Shown piece after piece: positions 53,796 through 62,913 of a stretch of DNA of 64,000 nt. Source of the DNA: Paenibacillus peoriae KCTC 3763. Its GTDB lineage: Bacteria; Bacillota; Bacilli; Paenibacillales; Paenibacillaceae. The stretch lies in the NCBI RefSeq assembly GCF_000236805.1, contig NZ_AGFX01000011.1, forward strand, positions 124,001 to 188,000, written 5' to 3'. A program made the translations under genes and the position numbers. Below the pieces are notes generated by a model, which had not been told where the DNA came from, did not search any database, and was given only the letters and a program-made list of their open reading frames with translations. Numbering within the stretch: position 1 is the stretch's first letter; every line of letters begins with the position of its first letter.

Positions 53796-54596
53796 GTGTC
53801 AATTTCCTCTGAAGAAAGAAAGCGAGTCATTCTTGAAGAACTGAGATCAGAAGGTCAGGTGCGAGTGCTCGAATTGTCTGAGCAATTTTCAGTCTCAGAA
53901 GAAACGATCAGACGTGATTTAATATTGCTTGAGAATGAAGGTATTGTCAAAAGAGTTTATGGTGGGGCCATCCGGGCAGTTACTGATATGTACGAGCCGC
54001 CTTACTTACAGCGACAAAATGTGAAGAGGACAGAAAAAGAAATTATTGGACGAAAGGCGGCTGAATTAATCGAATCTGGCGACACGATAGTAATTGATGT
54101 CGGAACGACGGCTCTCGAACTGGCAAAATCAATTACCAATCGGGAGCGTCTTACGGTGCTGACCAATTCGATTGCTGTCGCTTATCACCTTATGGAAGCT
54201 ATTAATGCCCAAAGATTCTCGGGTAATGTTATAGTGATTGGCGGCGATCTCAATCCTGAGCAGCAGTCTCTAACCGGTTCATTGAGTGAGGAGGTATTGT
54301 CCAAGTTTAGGGTGAATAAAGCTTTCGTTTCAATTGGCGGAATATCACCCCAGCGTGGGATCAGTGATTATGACGTGAAAGAAGCCTCTATGTCACGTTT
54401 GATGATTCGGACGGCTGCACACACAATCGTTCTGGCAGATGATTCTAAAATTAATCGTGAGGTATTCGTTGAAATTGCACCTCTTAATTGGGTACACACG
54501 GTGGTCAGCAATGTTCCACAACCTGACGAGTGGAAAAGTTTCCATAATACTAAAGGTTTACAGTGGATTGAAGCAAATGGAAAGGGGGATCTATGA
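53796..54596 (+). CDS. DeoR-family transcriptional regulator
   Basis: This 266-residue repressor has an N-terminal winged HTH (ERKRVILEELRSEGQVRVLELSEQFSVSEETIRRDL, ending in VKRVYGGAI) and a C-terminal DeoRC sugar-phosphate sensor domain (VIDVGTTALELAKSI, AFVSIGGISPQRGISDYDVKEA, VLADDSKINREVFVEIAP). It probably senses a phosphorylated intermediate of the compound handled by this operon and controls the operon itself. GTG start with AAGGAG nine bases before; four bases after the ATPase stop. Confidence 0.9.
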   Translation: MSISSEERKRVILEELRSEGQVRVLELSEQFSVSEETIRRDLILLENEGIVKRVYGGAIRAVTDMYEPPYLQRQNVKRTEKEIIGRKAAELIESGDTIVIDVGTTALELAKSITNRERLTVLTNSIAVAYHLMEAINAQRFSGNVIVIGGDLNPEQQSLTGSLSEEVLSKFRVNKAFVSIGGISPQRGISDYDVKEASMSRLMIRTAAHTIVLADDSKINREVFVEIAPLNWVHTVVSNVPQPDEWKSFHNTKGLQWIEANGKGDL

Positions 54597-55429
54597 TAAT
54601 GAGATTTGAGAACAAAAAACTGATCGTGGTAGTATTGGATGGATTAAGGTACGAGGCAGCTAAAAGGTGCATGGGTTATATGGAGCATTTAGTGGAACAA
54701 GGAATTATGTTTTCACATAAAGTGCGTTCGGAGCTTCCTAGCAATTCAAGGCCATTATATGAAGTTTTGCTAACTGGGACCCCGGCTTGTAAAAATGGAA
54801 TAACTGCAAACAATATAACGCGGTTGAGCCGTGAGAAAAGTGTTTTTCACTTGGCCTCTGAAAATAGGATGACGACTGCCGCTGCGGCCTATCATTGGGT
54901 TAGTGAACTCTATAACAAAACCCCATTTAATCCGTCATCAGATCGTCATCAGCACAACTCAGACTTGCCGATTCAGCATGGCATCTTTTATTATGAAGAT
55001 CATTATCCGGATAGTCATCTGTTGGCAGATGCTGAATATTTACGTACTGCCTATGATCCAGATTTCTTATACATTCATTCGATGAATATTGATGATATTG
55101 GTCATAAGTATGGAGGAAGTAGCAAGGAGTATTCGGCTTCAGTTAGAAATATAGATACTTTGCTGGCTGAAATGATGCCAGAGTGGCTTCAAAAGGATTA
55201 TTGGATTATAGTGACTGCTGATCATGGTATGAATGATGAAGGGCAGCATGGAGGAACTACAACAAATGAACGTTTCGTTCCCCTTTATATAAACAGCAGT
55301 ATGATTCATGAAACCTGTGGTGATCAGGTGTTGGCACAATTAGGGATAGCCGGTTTGATGTGTCATTGTATGGGGGTTACACCATCATCGTCTATGAAGC
55401 AACACACCTTGGTGTCAAACCTAAACTAA
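54593..55429 (+). CDS. Type I phosphodiesterase / alkaline phosphatase-superfamily enzyme
   Basis: This 278-residue cytosolic enzyme has metal-site segments of the nucleotide pyrophosphatase/phosphodiesterase group: VVVLDGLRYEAA near the N-terminus (first Asp), the nucleophile region LPSNSRPLYEVLLTGTPA (a Ser/Thr), HSMNIDDIGHKYG (Asp and His ligands) and IVTADHGMNDEGQHGGTT (Asp-His). No signal peptide is seen. It would cleave a phosphodiester after uptake. ATG 54593 overlaps the DeoR stop by 4; ATG 54599 is possible. Confidence 0.85.
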   Translation: MIMRFENKKLIVVVLDGLRYEAAKRCMGYMEHLVEQGIMFSHKVRSELPSNSRPLYEVLLTGTPACKNGITANNITRLSREKSVFHLASENRMTTAAAAYHWVSELYNKTPFNPSSDRHQHNSDLPIQHGIFYYEDHYPDSHLLADAEYLRTAYDPDFLYIHSMNIDDIGHKYGGSSKEYSASVRNIDTLLAEMMPEWLQKDYWIIVTADHGMNDEGQHGGTTTNERFVPLYINSSMIHETCGDQVLAQLGIAGLMCHCMGVTPSSSMKQHTLVSNLN

Positions 55430-55453
55430 TGCTGTAAGGAGAAAGGGACTTTT

Positions 55454-56449
55454 ATGAAAGTTGATATGCATTTTCATTTAGAGGAAGGGCCTTATTCGTC
55501 CAGATGGTTGGCAAGAACGATTGAAGCTCTCAAGAATACAGAAGAAGATAACGGGGAGTTCGTAAAGCATAGCAAAGCGTGGGTAGAACAGCTAGAAACT
55601 AGGCTAAATGATCGTATGAAGAAAGGAAGCTTCAGTGAGGAGTGGCTGGACCGATATCTGAAGACTGGCCGTAAGCGAGGTATTACACATTTTGGGCTGG
55701 TAGATCACCTCTATCGATTTAAGGAATGCAGGCCTTATTATGAAAGACATATGCTGCTGGATGACAGCCCGGTCGGGAGAATCCAGGAACTGTGGTTAAA
55801 TCAAGTGTGCGTATCCTCTCTGGATGAGTTTGTGACGTTTGTATCCAAGGCAAAAGAGAATCGCTCGGATTTGTTGCTTGGAATGGAGGCAGACTATTTC
55901 CAAGGCGGGGAGACAGAACTGAAGCAGCTGCTTGAAGGTTATGATTGGGATTACGTCATTGGTTCGGTTCATTTTATTGATGGCTGGGGGTTTGATAATC
56001 CAGACACCAAGGCGAAGTTTGAAGGAATGGTTCCTTTAGCTATGTACAGAAAATACTTCGAACTTTTGAAGCAGGCTTGTCGCACAGGACTATTTGATTT
56101 TATCGGACATCCAGATAATTTAAAAGTATTTAATTTCCGTCCTGAACGTGAGGAAGAACTTTTGCCGCTTTATCATGAGGTGGCGGAAGAAATGATTCGT
56201 TCGGGTGTGGCCACAGAAATTAATACAGGGCTTGCCTATAGATACCCAGTTGCTGAGAGCTGTCCTAGCCCACTGTTTATATCTGTCTTATCGGAACATG
56301 GTGTCCCACTTACTTCTTCTTCTGATTCACATTTTCCTGATGATATTGGTAGCATGTTAGATGCTGCGTCCACATTGGCATTACAAAATGGTTATACCGA
56401 ATGGGCGATTTTTAAAAATCGCAGAAGAGAAATGGTTCCAATCAAGTAA
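55454..56449 (+). CDS. PHP-domain phosphoesterase
   Basis: This 331-residue member of the polymerase/histidinol phosphatase (PHP) superfamily shows the first metal motif VDMHFHLEEGP (His-x-His), VDHLYRF, GMEADYF (Glu), IGSVHFIDGWGF (His), FIGHPDNLKVF (His) and SDSHFPDDIG (Asp-x-His). Relatives hydrolyse phosphomonoesters or cyclic phosphodiesters. Encoded last in the operon, it may act on the product of the preceding phosphodiesterase. GTAAGGAGAAAGGG precedes the ATG. Confidence 0.87.
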   Translation: MKVDMHFHLEEGPYSSRWLARTIEALKNTEEDNGEFVKHSKAWVEQLETRLNDRMKKGSFSEEWLDRYLKTGRKRGITHFGLVDHLYRFKECRPYYERHMLLDDSPVGRIQELWLNQVCVSSLDEFVTFVSKAKENRSDLLLGMEADYFQGGETELKQLLEGYDWDYVIGSVHFIDGWGFDNPDTKAKFEGMVPLAMYRKYFELLKQACRTGLFDFIGHPDNLKVFNFRPEREEELLPLYHEVAEEMIRSGVATEINTGLAYRYPVAESCPSPLFISVLSEHGVPLTSSSDSHFPDDIGSMLDAASTLALQNGYTEWAIFKNRRREMVPIK

Positions 56450-56453
56450 ATTG

Positions 56454-56487
56454 AAGCAGTCTGCTCCCGCAGGCTGCTTGTTTTCTT
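56454..56487 (+). terminator. Intrinsic terminator of the importer operon
   Basis: AAGCAGTCTG pairs with CAGGCTGCTT (one G-U) around CTCCCG, then GTTTTCTT. A second GC hairpin (GGGGC with GGCCCC) lies near 56533-56555. Confidence 0.7.
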
Positions 56488-56574
56488 AGACATGAGTACG
56501 TATTTTAATTGTCATTACTACAACAGATGAGATCGGGGCGGCGTTGACCGGCCCCTTTTGTGTGTGTACTGACC

Positions 56575-57084
56575 TTATTCTGCAATAGCGGGGTTTAAAT
56601 TGGACGCTCTGTAGGCAGGAACACCATTGATTAGGGCGGTTCTTAACTCAATATATCGTATACCATAATATGAGGTTGAACTATTCAGCCCAGATGAAAG
56701 TACAGTGATTTTATAATATTGAAAAGGAATTTCATTACTAAATTGGTAGGTTGTTTTTGCAGTAGTTGGCAAGGTCTCGACTTGGCCTAATCTAAACCAA
56801 TTTACTCCGTCGTTAGAGCCATGAAAAGAGAATGAAAGAATAAAGGCTCTGAAAGTGGGCTGAGCCAAAAGGATATCATTGATCGTTTTACCTTCATCTA
56901 ATTTGAAGATAATTTCTCCACCTTTGCCGCTTAAGCTGCTTTCCCAATAGAGATTATTATCGACTAAAACATTTTTCGGAAAGGTATTTTTGGAATCTCC
57001 GTTGGTTGAAACATTTTCCTCTGCAATAACGACAGGATTCATGAAAAAAGAGTAATTTTCTGGATTTTGATTGAATTTTGTCAT
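56575..57084 (-). CDS. Discoidin-like (F5/8 type C) protein without signal peptide
   Basis: This 169-residue single-domain protein has a jellyroll pattern typical of F5/8C carbohydrate-binding modules: NVLVDNNLYWESSLSGKGGEIIFKLDEGKTINDILLA, FSFHGSNDGVNWFRLGQV, FQYYKITVLSSG and YYGIRYIELRT. It has neither signal peptide nor catalytic partner domain, so if it works outside the cell it needs another export route. ATG 57084 is preceded by GGAGGAAAT. Function unknown. Confidence 0.7.
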   Translation of the reverse strand: MTKFNQNPENYSFFMNPVVIAEENVSTNGDSKNTFPKNVLVDNNLYWESSLSGKGGEIIFKLDEGKTINDILLAQPTFRAFILSFSFHGSNDGVNWFRLGQVETLPTTAKTTYQFSNEIPFQYYKITVLSSGLNSSTSYYGIRYIELRTALINGVPAYRASNLNPAIAE

Positions 57085-57413
57085 GCTGGATTTCCTCCAT
57101 TAGTTGAATTCTTTAGTTTGTAGATGATCGTCTTCATAGCTCCAATTGAAAGGAATCTAAACCCGGGTTAGATATAGCACCTCATTGTTTTTACTTGCAC
57201 ACGAGCACAAAGCTGTGTATACACAATTCTTGTTTGGATACGATTCATGACGACACATAAAGTATAAGTAAAGATGGCGTATCCTTAACATCCATATGGA
57301 ACAGTGATTGCCTCGTGCGACAAGTTTTTTTGTTTTTCTAAAATGAATAGTTAATTACAATACTGCAAATAGGATATCATTAAGGAAAATTTATCTAATC
57401 ACAACCTGTGAAT

Positions 57414-57545
57414 ATGCCGATATTTCATCTAACATCTGAAGAAGTCGCTAAGATTGCAATGGCTATGGGAAATGAAAGTGATAACAATTGGTGTGTAGTC
57501 ATCATTCTTATCTTTAGGGAGGTGATTCTGTGGGCTGATACATGA
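57414..57545 (+). CDS. Possible small protein in pectate lyase leader
   Basis: ATG 57414 opens 43 codons with a charged start (LTSEEVAKIAMAMGNESDN) and a hydrophobic second half (WCVVIILIFREVILW). No good ribosome site is visible. It may be chance; the other part of the 57085-57588 region shows only AT-rich sequence and a likely promoter area. Confidence 0.2.
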   Translation: MPIFHLTSEEVAKIAMAMGNESDNNWCVVIILIFREVILWADT

Positions 57546-57588
57546 AGATAACCCGAAACAAAATTTAAATTGAATGGAGGCGTTTTAT

Positions 57589-59202
57589 ATGTTGAAAAAG
57601 AGCAAGGGCATTAAGCGTGGAGCATTTCTGTTATCTATTATTGTATTATTTAACCTGATTTCATTTTCTTCTTTTACAGAAGTTTCAAATGCAGCAGATT
57701 CGTATCCTTACCAGGCCATGAGAATAGAAAATGTCAATAAAGGCTGGAATCTTAATATATTGGGTTACAGTAACAATTCGGAAGTCAATGTGTGGCCGAC
57801 AAGAGGCGAAAGCAATGAAAGATGGAAATTTTCGACGACAGACGGAGTATATTTTAAATTGACCAACGAAAGAACAGGACTGCTGCTTTCTCCTTTAAAT
57901 TGGTCGGTCACTGAGGGCAACCCCTGTGTGCTGTATCAGGACTCCAATAGGGACGAGCAATTATGGAGAATCATTGGTGTGGACAAAGATGTGAATGGTG
58001 ATGATCTTACCTATCGAATTGTCAACAAGGCTAACAGCAATATGGCGCTTATGCTTAATCTTGATACAGGCAAAACCATGCTCGGGAATTATAAAGGAAA
58101 CTCCACACATAAGTGGAAACTGGTTTCCGATGGACTGGTTGGCTTTGCCGGACATGCCAAGGATTTGAATGGAAAAGACAAAACAGGAACCATTGGGGGA
58201 CTACTAGGTAAAACCGTATTTGTAAATACACTTGCTGAGCTCAAGGAAGCATTGCTTGATAAAAATCCGCTTACCATTGTGATCTCCAGTAATATAGACA
58301 ATGCCAATTCAGAAACCTACGATCTGAGAATCGCATCCAATAAAACCATCATCGGCTCTTATGCTGCCAACAGGCTCACCGATCCACGTCTGAGAACGGA
58401 TGATTATTTTAAAAAAGAAGGCGTAAGCAATAATATTATTATAAAGAATATTAATGTAGAGGTTAAAAATCGAAGAGATGTAGTAGCGATTGCTGTCTAT
58501 GGGTCACGGAATGTTTGGATTGATCACAGTACCTTTAGATCGAGTTTGGGGATCGACAAGGATGAGGTGGGTAAATTTGTTTGGGTTAATACCAGCACTT
58601 ATACTAACACTGATCCCGACTACGTTACTTTGTCATACAACAAATTTTCTAACCGCTATTGGACGATAGCCTTTGGCACCACATCCTCATTAATCAAAAA
58701 TAACGCCACGGTCATGTTAAATTATTTTGACTCCTGTGTACGGAGAACGCCTCAGTCCGGTAATGGTCGTCTGCATGTGCTGAACAACTTAGTTCAAAGA
58801 ACACTGCCAAGCCGGGATGATGCCGGTTATGCTTCCATCATTGGCGGCGAGGGCGCACACGTTTACTCCGATTCCAATCGCTTTGACAACTTTAAGAAAG
58901 CATCCAGCGGATACTGGGATACAGAGATCACCATTGATCCTAAAGCTTTTGTAAAAGATGTGGGCTCCTACACCAATAAAGGAGAAGTATCCCCGGTTGC
59001 CAAGCCTTATGCATTGCCCGCTCCCAATGGAGCAGCAACCTCCTTCGATCCAAGTTCAAAATATAGCTACCCGATTATAAAAGCCTATGATGCCAGTGGA
59101 AATGATGTAAAAAGATTCAATATGGCTTATACGGGGGCAGTTAATAATGCTTCTGATCTAAAATATATACACTTTCCCGAATTTCAAAAATATCTGAAGT
59201 AA
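57589..59202 (+). CDS. Secreted pectate lyase (PL1) with N-terminal ricin-type lectin domain
   Basis: This 537-residue exported enzyme has a signal peptide (1-35, ending VSNAADS), a RICIN/beta-trefoil domain at about 40-185 (repeated W-x-F/L with NERWKF, DEQLWRII, THKWKLV) and a PL1 beta-helix at about 190-530. PL1 motifs include NKTIIGSYA, VWIDHSTF with Asp-His, and RRTPQSGNGRLHVLNN with catalytic-type Arg. It cleaves polygalacturonate by beta-elimination, probably with Ca2+. ATG 57589 follows TGGAGG by eight bases. Terminator at 59257. Confidence 0.87.
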   Translation: MLKKSKGIKRGAFLLSIIVLFNLISFSSFTEVSNAADSYPYQAMRIENVNKGWNLNILGYSNNSEVNVWPTRGESNERWKFSTTDGVYFKLTNERTGLLLSPLNWSVTEGNPCVLYQDSNRDEQLWRIIGVDKDVNGDDLTYRIVNKANSNMALMLNLDTGKTMLGNYKGNSTHKWKLVSDGLVGFAGHAKDLNGKDKTGTIGGLLGKTVFVNTLAELKEALLDKNPLTIVISSNIDNANSETYDLRIASNKTIIGSYAANRLTDPRLRTDDYFKKEGVSNNIIIKNINVEVKNRRDVVAIAVYGSRNVWIDHSTFRSSLGIDKDEVGKFVWVNTSTYTNTDPDYVTLSYNKFSNRYWTIAFGTTSSLIKNNATVMLNYFDSCVRRTPQSGNGRLHVLNNLVQRTLPSRDDAGYASIIGGEGAHVYSDSNRFDNFKKASSGYWDTEITIDPKAFVKDVGSYTNKGEVSPVAKPYALPAPNGAATSFDPSSKYSYPIIKAYDASGNDVKRFNMAYTGAVNNASDLKYIHFPEFQKYLK

Positions 59203-59256
59203 GATGAACGAGCACTTCTACTATCCGTACTAGATATACAAGATGCCGTATGTATT

Positions 59257-59296
59257 GCCTGTTTCCGATACGAAAGCTGGAAACAGGCTGTTTTCC
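59257..59296 (+). terminator. Intrinsic terminator of pectate lyase
   Basis: GCCTGTTTCC (59257-59266) pairs with GGAAACAGGC (59279-59288), then TGTTTTCC. Confidence 0.7.
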
Positions 59297-59349
59297 AAAA
59301 TAAAAATGAATTGTTTATGCTGAACCTGTTCTGCGTATCTTCTGATCCA

Positions 59350-60051
59350 TTATCCCTTCTGCTTGTAAAATTCATGGTACAACTTCATCAGCGCACGCTT
59401 TTCAATCCGTGACACATACGAACGCGAAATCCCGAGCTCTCGGGCAATTTCCCGCTGTGTCCGTTCCTCTCCTCCGGCTTCCAGGCCGAATCGACCAATC
59501 ACCACTTCTTTTTCACGCTCATCCAAAATATCCAGGTTGCGATAGATTTTACTCTTTTCGATTTTAAGCTGTACCTTATCTACTATATCGTCTGTATCGG
59601 TGCCCAGGATATCAATTAAAGTAATTTCATTGCCCTCTTTGTCCGTTCCTATAGGATCATGGAGAGATACGTCTTTGCGTGTTTTTTTCAGAGATCTTAA
59701 ATGCATCAAAATTTCATTTTCTATACAGCGAGCTGCAAATGTTGCCAGCTTTGTGCCTTTTCCGGTCTGAAAGCTTTCGATGGCCTTAATCAGCCCGATG
59801 GTGCCGATGGATATGAGGTCCTCCAAATCTTCGCCTGTATTATCGAATTTTTTCACAATATGGGCCACCAGACGCAGGTTGTGCTCAATGAGTGTGTTGC
59901 GGGAATGCGCATTGCCTTCGGCAAACAGCTTTAGGTGTCGTGCTTCCTCTTTCTCGGTTAATGGCTGCGGAAAGGCGTTGTTTTTCACGTAAGAGACGAG
60001 TAACGTCAATTCCTTGATGAACAGAGCTATAGCGCTAAATAGTCCGGGCAC
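59350..60051 (-). CDS. sigK: RNA polymerase sigma-K factor, pro-form
   Basis: This 233-residue late mother-cell sporulation sigma factor matches Bacillus SigK over its whole length: a hydrophobic pro-sequence ([20 protein letters not shown]) removed by the SpoIVFB protease, region 2 ([22 protein letters not shown] and [19 protein letters not shown]) and region 4 ([27 protein letters not shown]). The gene is continuous: no skin-type element interrupts it. GTG at 60051 is preferred, eight bases after AGGAGG; the GTG at 60060 overlaps that site. Confidence 0.95.
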   Translation of the reverse strand: MPGLFSAIALFIKELTLLVSYVKNNAFPQPLTEKEEARHLKLFAEGNAHSRNTLIEHNLRLVAHIVKKFDNTGEDLEDLISIGTIGLIKAIESFQTGKGTKLATFAARCIENEILMHLRSLKKTRKDVSLHDPIGTDKEGNEITLIDILGTDTDDIVDKVQLKIEKSKIYRNLDILDEREKEVVIGRFGLEAGGEERTQREIARELGISRSYVSRIEKRALMKLYHEFYKQKG

Positions 60052-60305
60052 GGATGACACCTCCTGAGGTAGTTGCGAACTTACCAGCCTTTGTTACTCA
60101 CCGGGCTTACGGTCTGTTTATTGTATGTGGGCAGGTGCCCATCCGTGCCTGTACTCCTAAAACTGCCGCATAAACAATTTATGGGTCTATCCTATACGAG
60201 TACATTGCTGAAGTTTAATTTTTGTGCAATGACGCTATGAGAGAATTTGATTATACTTAAGCTATTCTAATAGTGAAGAGCGCAATAGATTCGAGGAGGA
60301 AATTA

Positions 60306-60776
60306 ATGATTTTAGTCAGTTCGTGTTTGGCAGGCATGAAGGTGCGATACAACGGGACGGATAGTCTGGATGTACATATTCAGAAGTTGGTGGAGGAAAA
60401 GAAGGCTATGACGATTTGTCCTGAGCTATTGGGGGGCTTTATGACTCCGAGAGAGCCTGCTGAAATTGTTGGAGGGACGGGAGAGGACGTGCTGAACGGC
60501 ACAGCCAAGGTGGTCGAATTCTCGGGCAACGATGTCAGTGACATGTACATTAAAGGTGCATACGAAGCTTTACATATAGCAAGAGAGGTTAACGCCACCC
60601 TAATTGTTTTAAAAGAAAACAGCCCATCCTGCGGATCAGCAGCCATTTATAATGGGGCGTTCGAAAACTGTAAAATAGCGGGTAACGGAGTAACGGCGGC
60701 TTTGTTAAAAAAAGAAGGTTTTAAGGTGATATCGGAAAAACAGGTATCGGAAATCCTCCTGCATCAGGAACTATAA
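60306..60776 (+). CDS. DUF523 family protein
   Basis: This 156-residue soluble protein matches DUF523: ILVSSCLAGMKVRYNGTDS at the N-terminus, ICPELLGGFMTPREPAEIVGG, and VLKENSPSCGSAAIYNGAF. Conserved Cys in SSCL, CPE and PSCG suggest a metal or redox site. ATG 60306 follows AGGAGG by seven bases. The biochemical role of the family is not established as far as I know. Single gene with its own terminator. Confidence 0.85.
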   Translation: MILVSSCLAGMKVRYNGTDSLDVHIQKLVEEKKAMTICPELLGGFMTPREPAEIVGGTGEDVLNGTAKVVEFSGNDVSDMYIKGAYEALHIAREVNATLIVLKENSPSCGSAAIYNGAFENCKIAGNGVTAALLKKEGFKVISEKQVSEILLHQEL

Positions 60777-60784
60777 TGGAAAAT

Positions 60785-60838
60785 CAAGCGTCTTGGCAGC
60801 TTGCAGGCTTACCACCTGTTTGCGCAAGACGCTTGTTC
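60785..60838 (+). terminator. Intrinsic terminator of the DUF523 gene
   Basis: CAAGCGTCTTG (60785-60795) pairs perfectly with CAAGACGCTTG (60825-60835). Confidence 0.6.
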
Positions 60839-60877
60839 TGTGAACCGCTATTACATTGGTTGTTTCATTCACACGCA

Positions 60878-61627
60878 TTATTTAAGCTTCAATGCTAAAA
60901 TCCCTAGATATTCCTTAAGGGCTGTTCCGGTCGTAGACATGGCTCCGGCAGACGGTGTGAGCTTGGCGGCATATAGCGACACATTTAAACTCGCCAGATA
61001 ATCGGTCGGATAAGGTGTGACCTGCATGCCTGCACGCTGAAATTCCAGCGCAGCACGTGGCATATGGAAAGCAGAGGTCACCAGAATGGGATTTGTGAGC
61101 TGATGCTGTTTCAATATTTGAGACGTAAAGGCGGCATTTTGCTGGGTGTTCAAGGAACGATTTTCGATCAGGATATCCTGGGCCGGAATACCGAGTCCGA
61201 GAAGCTGCCTTTGCGCAATATTCGCTTCATTACCGCTATCGCCAAACACTTGCCCGCCGGAGAATAGAATGGGCAGGCCTGTTGCTTCGTGCAACCGGGC
61301 CGCAGTGAGTAGCCGGTTGGCCGCAGATCCCAGCAGATTGCCTTGGCCATTGATGTCCGGTGTTCCCTCTGTGGCTCCGCCTCCCAGTACGACAATGACA
61401 TCCCCTTGAATGGTGCGAGGCTGTGGATACTGCTTTTCCAGACTGCTGATGAGCAAATCTCCAACCCAATTGGTAGAGGAAGCATATAGCAGCAATGTGA
61501 CCATGAGCAGCACGACAGCAGGTTTACGTGCATGTCGCCACAGCCAGACTACAAGCCCAGCCATGATGAGAATAAATAAACCGGGAGGGAGCACGAAGCT
61601 GTACAAAAATTTGATGATATAAATCAA
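60878..61627 (-). CDS. YdcF/SanA-type (DUF218) membrane protein
   Basis: This 249-residue protein has two N-terminal membrane helices (about 7-27 and 37-53) and an extracytoplasmic DUF218 domain: GDVIVVLGGGATEG, AANRLLTAARLHEATGLPILFSGG, IAQRQLLGLGIPAQDILIENRSLNT and LVTSAFHMPRA. YdcF-like proteins are linked to envelope maintenance; the domain resembles nucleotide-binding folds, with no confirmed reaction. Start is TTG 61627 after AGGAGG. Confidence 0.85.
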   Translation of the reverse strand: MIYIIKFLYSFVLPPGLFILIMAGLVVWLWRHARKPAVVLLMVTLLLYASSTNWVGDLLISSLEKQYPQPRTIQGDVIVVLGGGATEGTPDINGQGNLLGSAANRLLTAARLHEATGLPILFSGGQVFGDSGNEANIAQRQLLGLGIPAQDILIENRSLNTQQNAAFTSQILKQHQLTNPILVTSAFHMPRAALEFQRAGMQVTPYPTDYLASLNVSLYAAKLTPSAGAMSTTGTALKEYLGILALKLK

Positions 61628-61799
61628 GTGCAGACAACCTCCTATCCTTATAAGCTCTATCTATCTTTTTGGTATATTGTAACATAGGCAAATGCCCGGA
61701 TTCCTCTGCTTGAAGACCGCACATATTTTGTTTGATAAAATTGTTTTATAGGCGTATTATATAGAGCCTAATGATTTTTCATAGAGGAGCGAGAGCATC

Positions 61800-62687
61800 A
61801 TGGGAGAGTTGACGACAGCCAAGCGAATAATGATGATCGCGCTGCTGGTTGTATTATGGGGCATTTCCTGGCCCATTTATAAAGTGGCACTGCAATTTAC
61901 GCCTCCACTTTTGTTTGCAGGGCTACGTACATTGCTTGGAGGCTTGTTGCTCGGGGCGATTATAGCGCCTCGATGGAATCGCGTCCGCTGGAAAGAAAAT
62001 TGGCGGGTATATGCCATTTCCGGTATTTTTAATGTGGTACTGTTCTATGGTCTGCAAACGGTGGGACTGATGTACGTACCTTCCGGTTTGTTTTCTGTGC
62101 TGGTCTATCTCCAGCCCGTGCTGGTCGGAATTTTTGCATGGATGTGGCTGGGTGAGGCAATGTCTGGACTCAAGGTAACCGGATTGGTCATCGGATTTTT
62201 GGGCGTTGCAGCCGTCAGTGTCGGAGGATTTTCAGGGCATGTGGCAGTGGCGGGTGTGATCATTGCCATCATAACAGCCGTGAGCTGGGCATTGGGAACG
62301 GTATATGTGAAAAAAGTAAACCAGCGTGTGGATTCACTGTGGCTGGTTGCCTTTCAATGTACACTGGGAGGCATCGTCTTGACGGGAGCCGGAACGGTGA
62401 CGGAAAGCTGGTCAGACATTGTATGGAATATCCCTTATGTGTCAGGGCTGATTTTCGGTACGGTACTGGGAATCTCATTTTCCTGGCTGCTGTATTTTGC
62501 ACTTGTCAATTCGGGAGATGCGAGTAAGGTGGCGTCTTATACGTTTTTGGTGCCGGTGATCTCGGTGTTACTCAGCTCTTTGATGCTGCACGAAGCGATC
62601 ACGGCTTTTCTGCTCATCGGTCTGATCTTGATCGGGCTTAGCATTTATTTGGTTAATCGCAGAGCAAGAGTAGTACGACAAGCTTGA
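61800..62687 (+). CDS. EamA-family (DMT) transporter
   Basis: This 295-residue membrane protein has about ten membrane spans in two EamA halves, typified by WGISWPIYKVALQFTPPLLFAGLRTLLGG and SWALGTVYVKKVNQRVDSLWLVAFQ. It probably exports amino acids or other metabolites. ATG 61800 follows GAGGAGCG. A hairpin with CCCTGC/GCAGGG and T5 (about 62735-62767) ends the unit. Substrate unknown. Confidence 0.88.
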   Translation: MGELTTAKRIMMIALLVVLWGISWPIYKVALQFTPPLLFAGLRTLLGGLLLGAIIAPRWNRVRWKENWRVYAISGIFNVVLFYGLQTVGLMYVPSGLFSVLVYLQPVLVGIFAWMWLGEAMSGLKVTGLVIGFLGVAAVSVGGFSGHVAVAGVIIAIITAVSWALGTVYVKKVNQRVDSLWLVAFQCTLGGIVLTGAGTVTESWSDIVWNIPYVSGLIFGTVLGISFSWLLYFALVNSGDASKVASYTFLVPVISVLLSSLMLHEAITAFLLIGLILIGLSIYLVNRRARVVRQA

Positions 62688-62734
62688 ACACAATACCAAA
62701 TCGTAATGTAGTAACACTAATGAGGTAACAAGCA

Positions 62735-62767
62735 GGGCCCTGCACAGGTAGCAGGGTTCCTTTTTAT
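62735..62767 (+). terminator. Intrinsic terminator of the EamA gene
   Basis: CCCTGC pairs with GCAGGG around ACAGGTA, followed by TTCCTTTTT. Confidence 0.6.
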
Positions 62768-62913
62768 ATACCGGCAGGGGCATAGCCAAGTCAGCAATGG
62801 TTCCGCTTGAGTAACGAATTCAATTGGTTGAAGGGGTTTCCTCCCTGGGGTGTTGGTTAAGATTAAGATATGGATGACATCATACAACCAAACAAAGAAG
62901 GGAGAAGCGGACT

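Noticed and set aside
59350-60051. Search for a skin-like element in sigK
   Set aside because: The reading frame is continuous and full length; nothing interrupts it.
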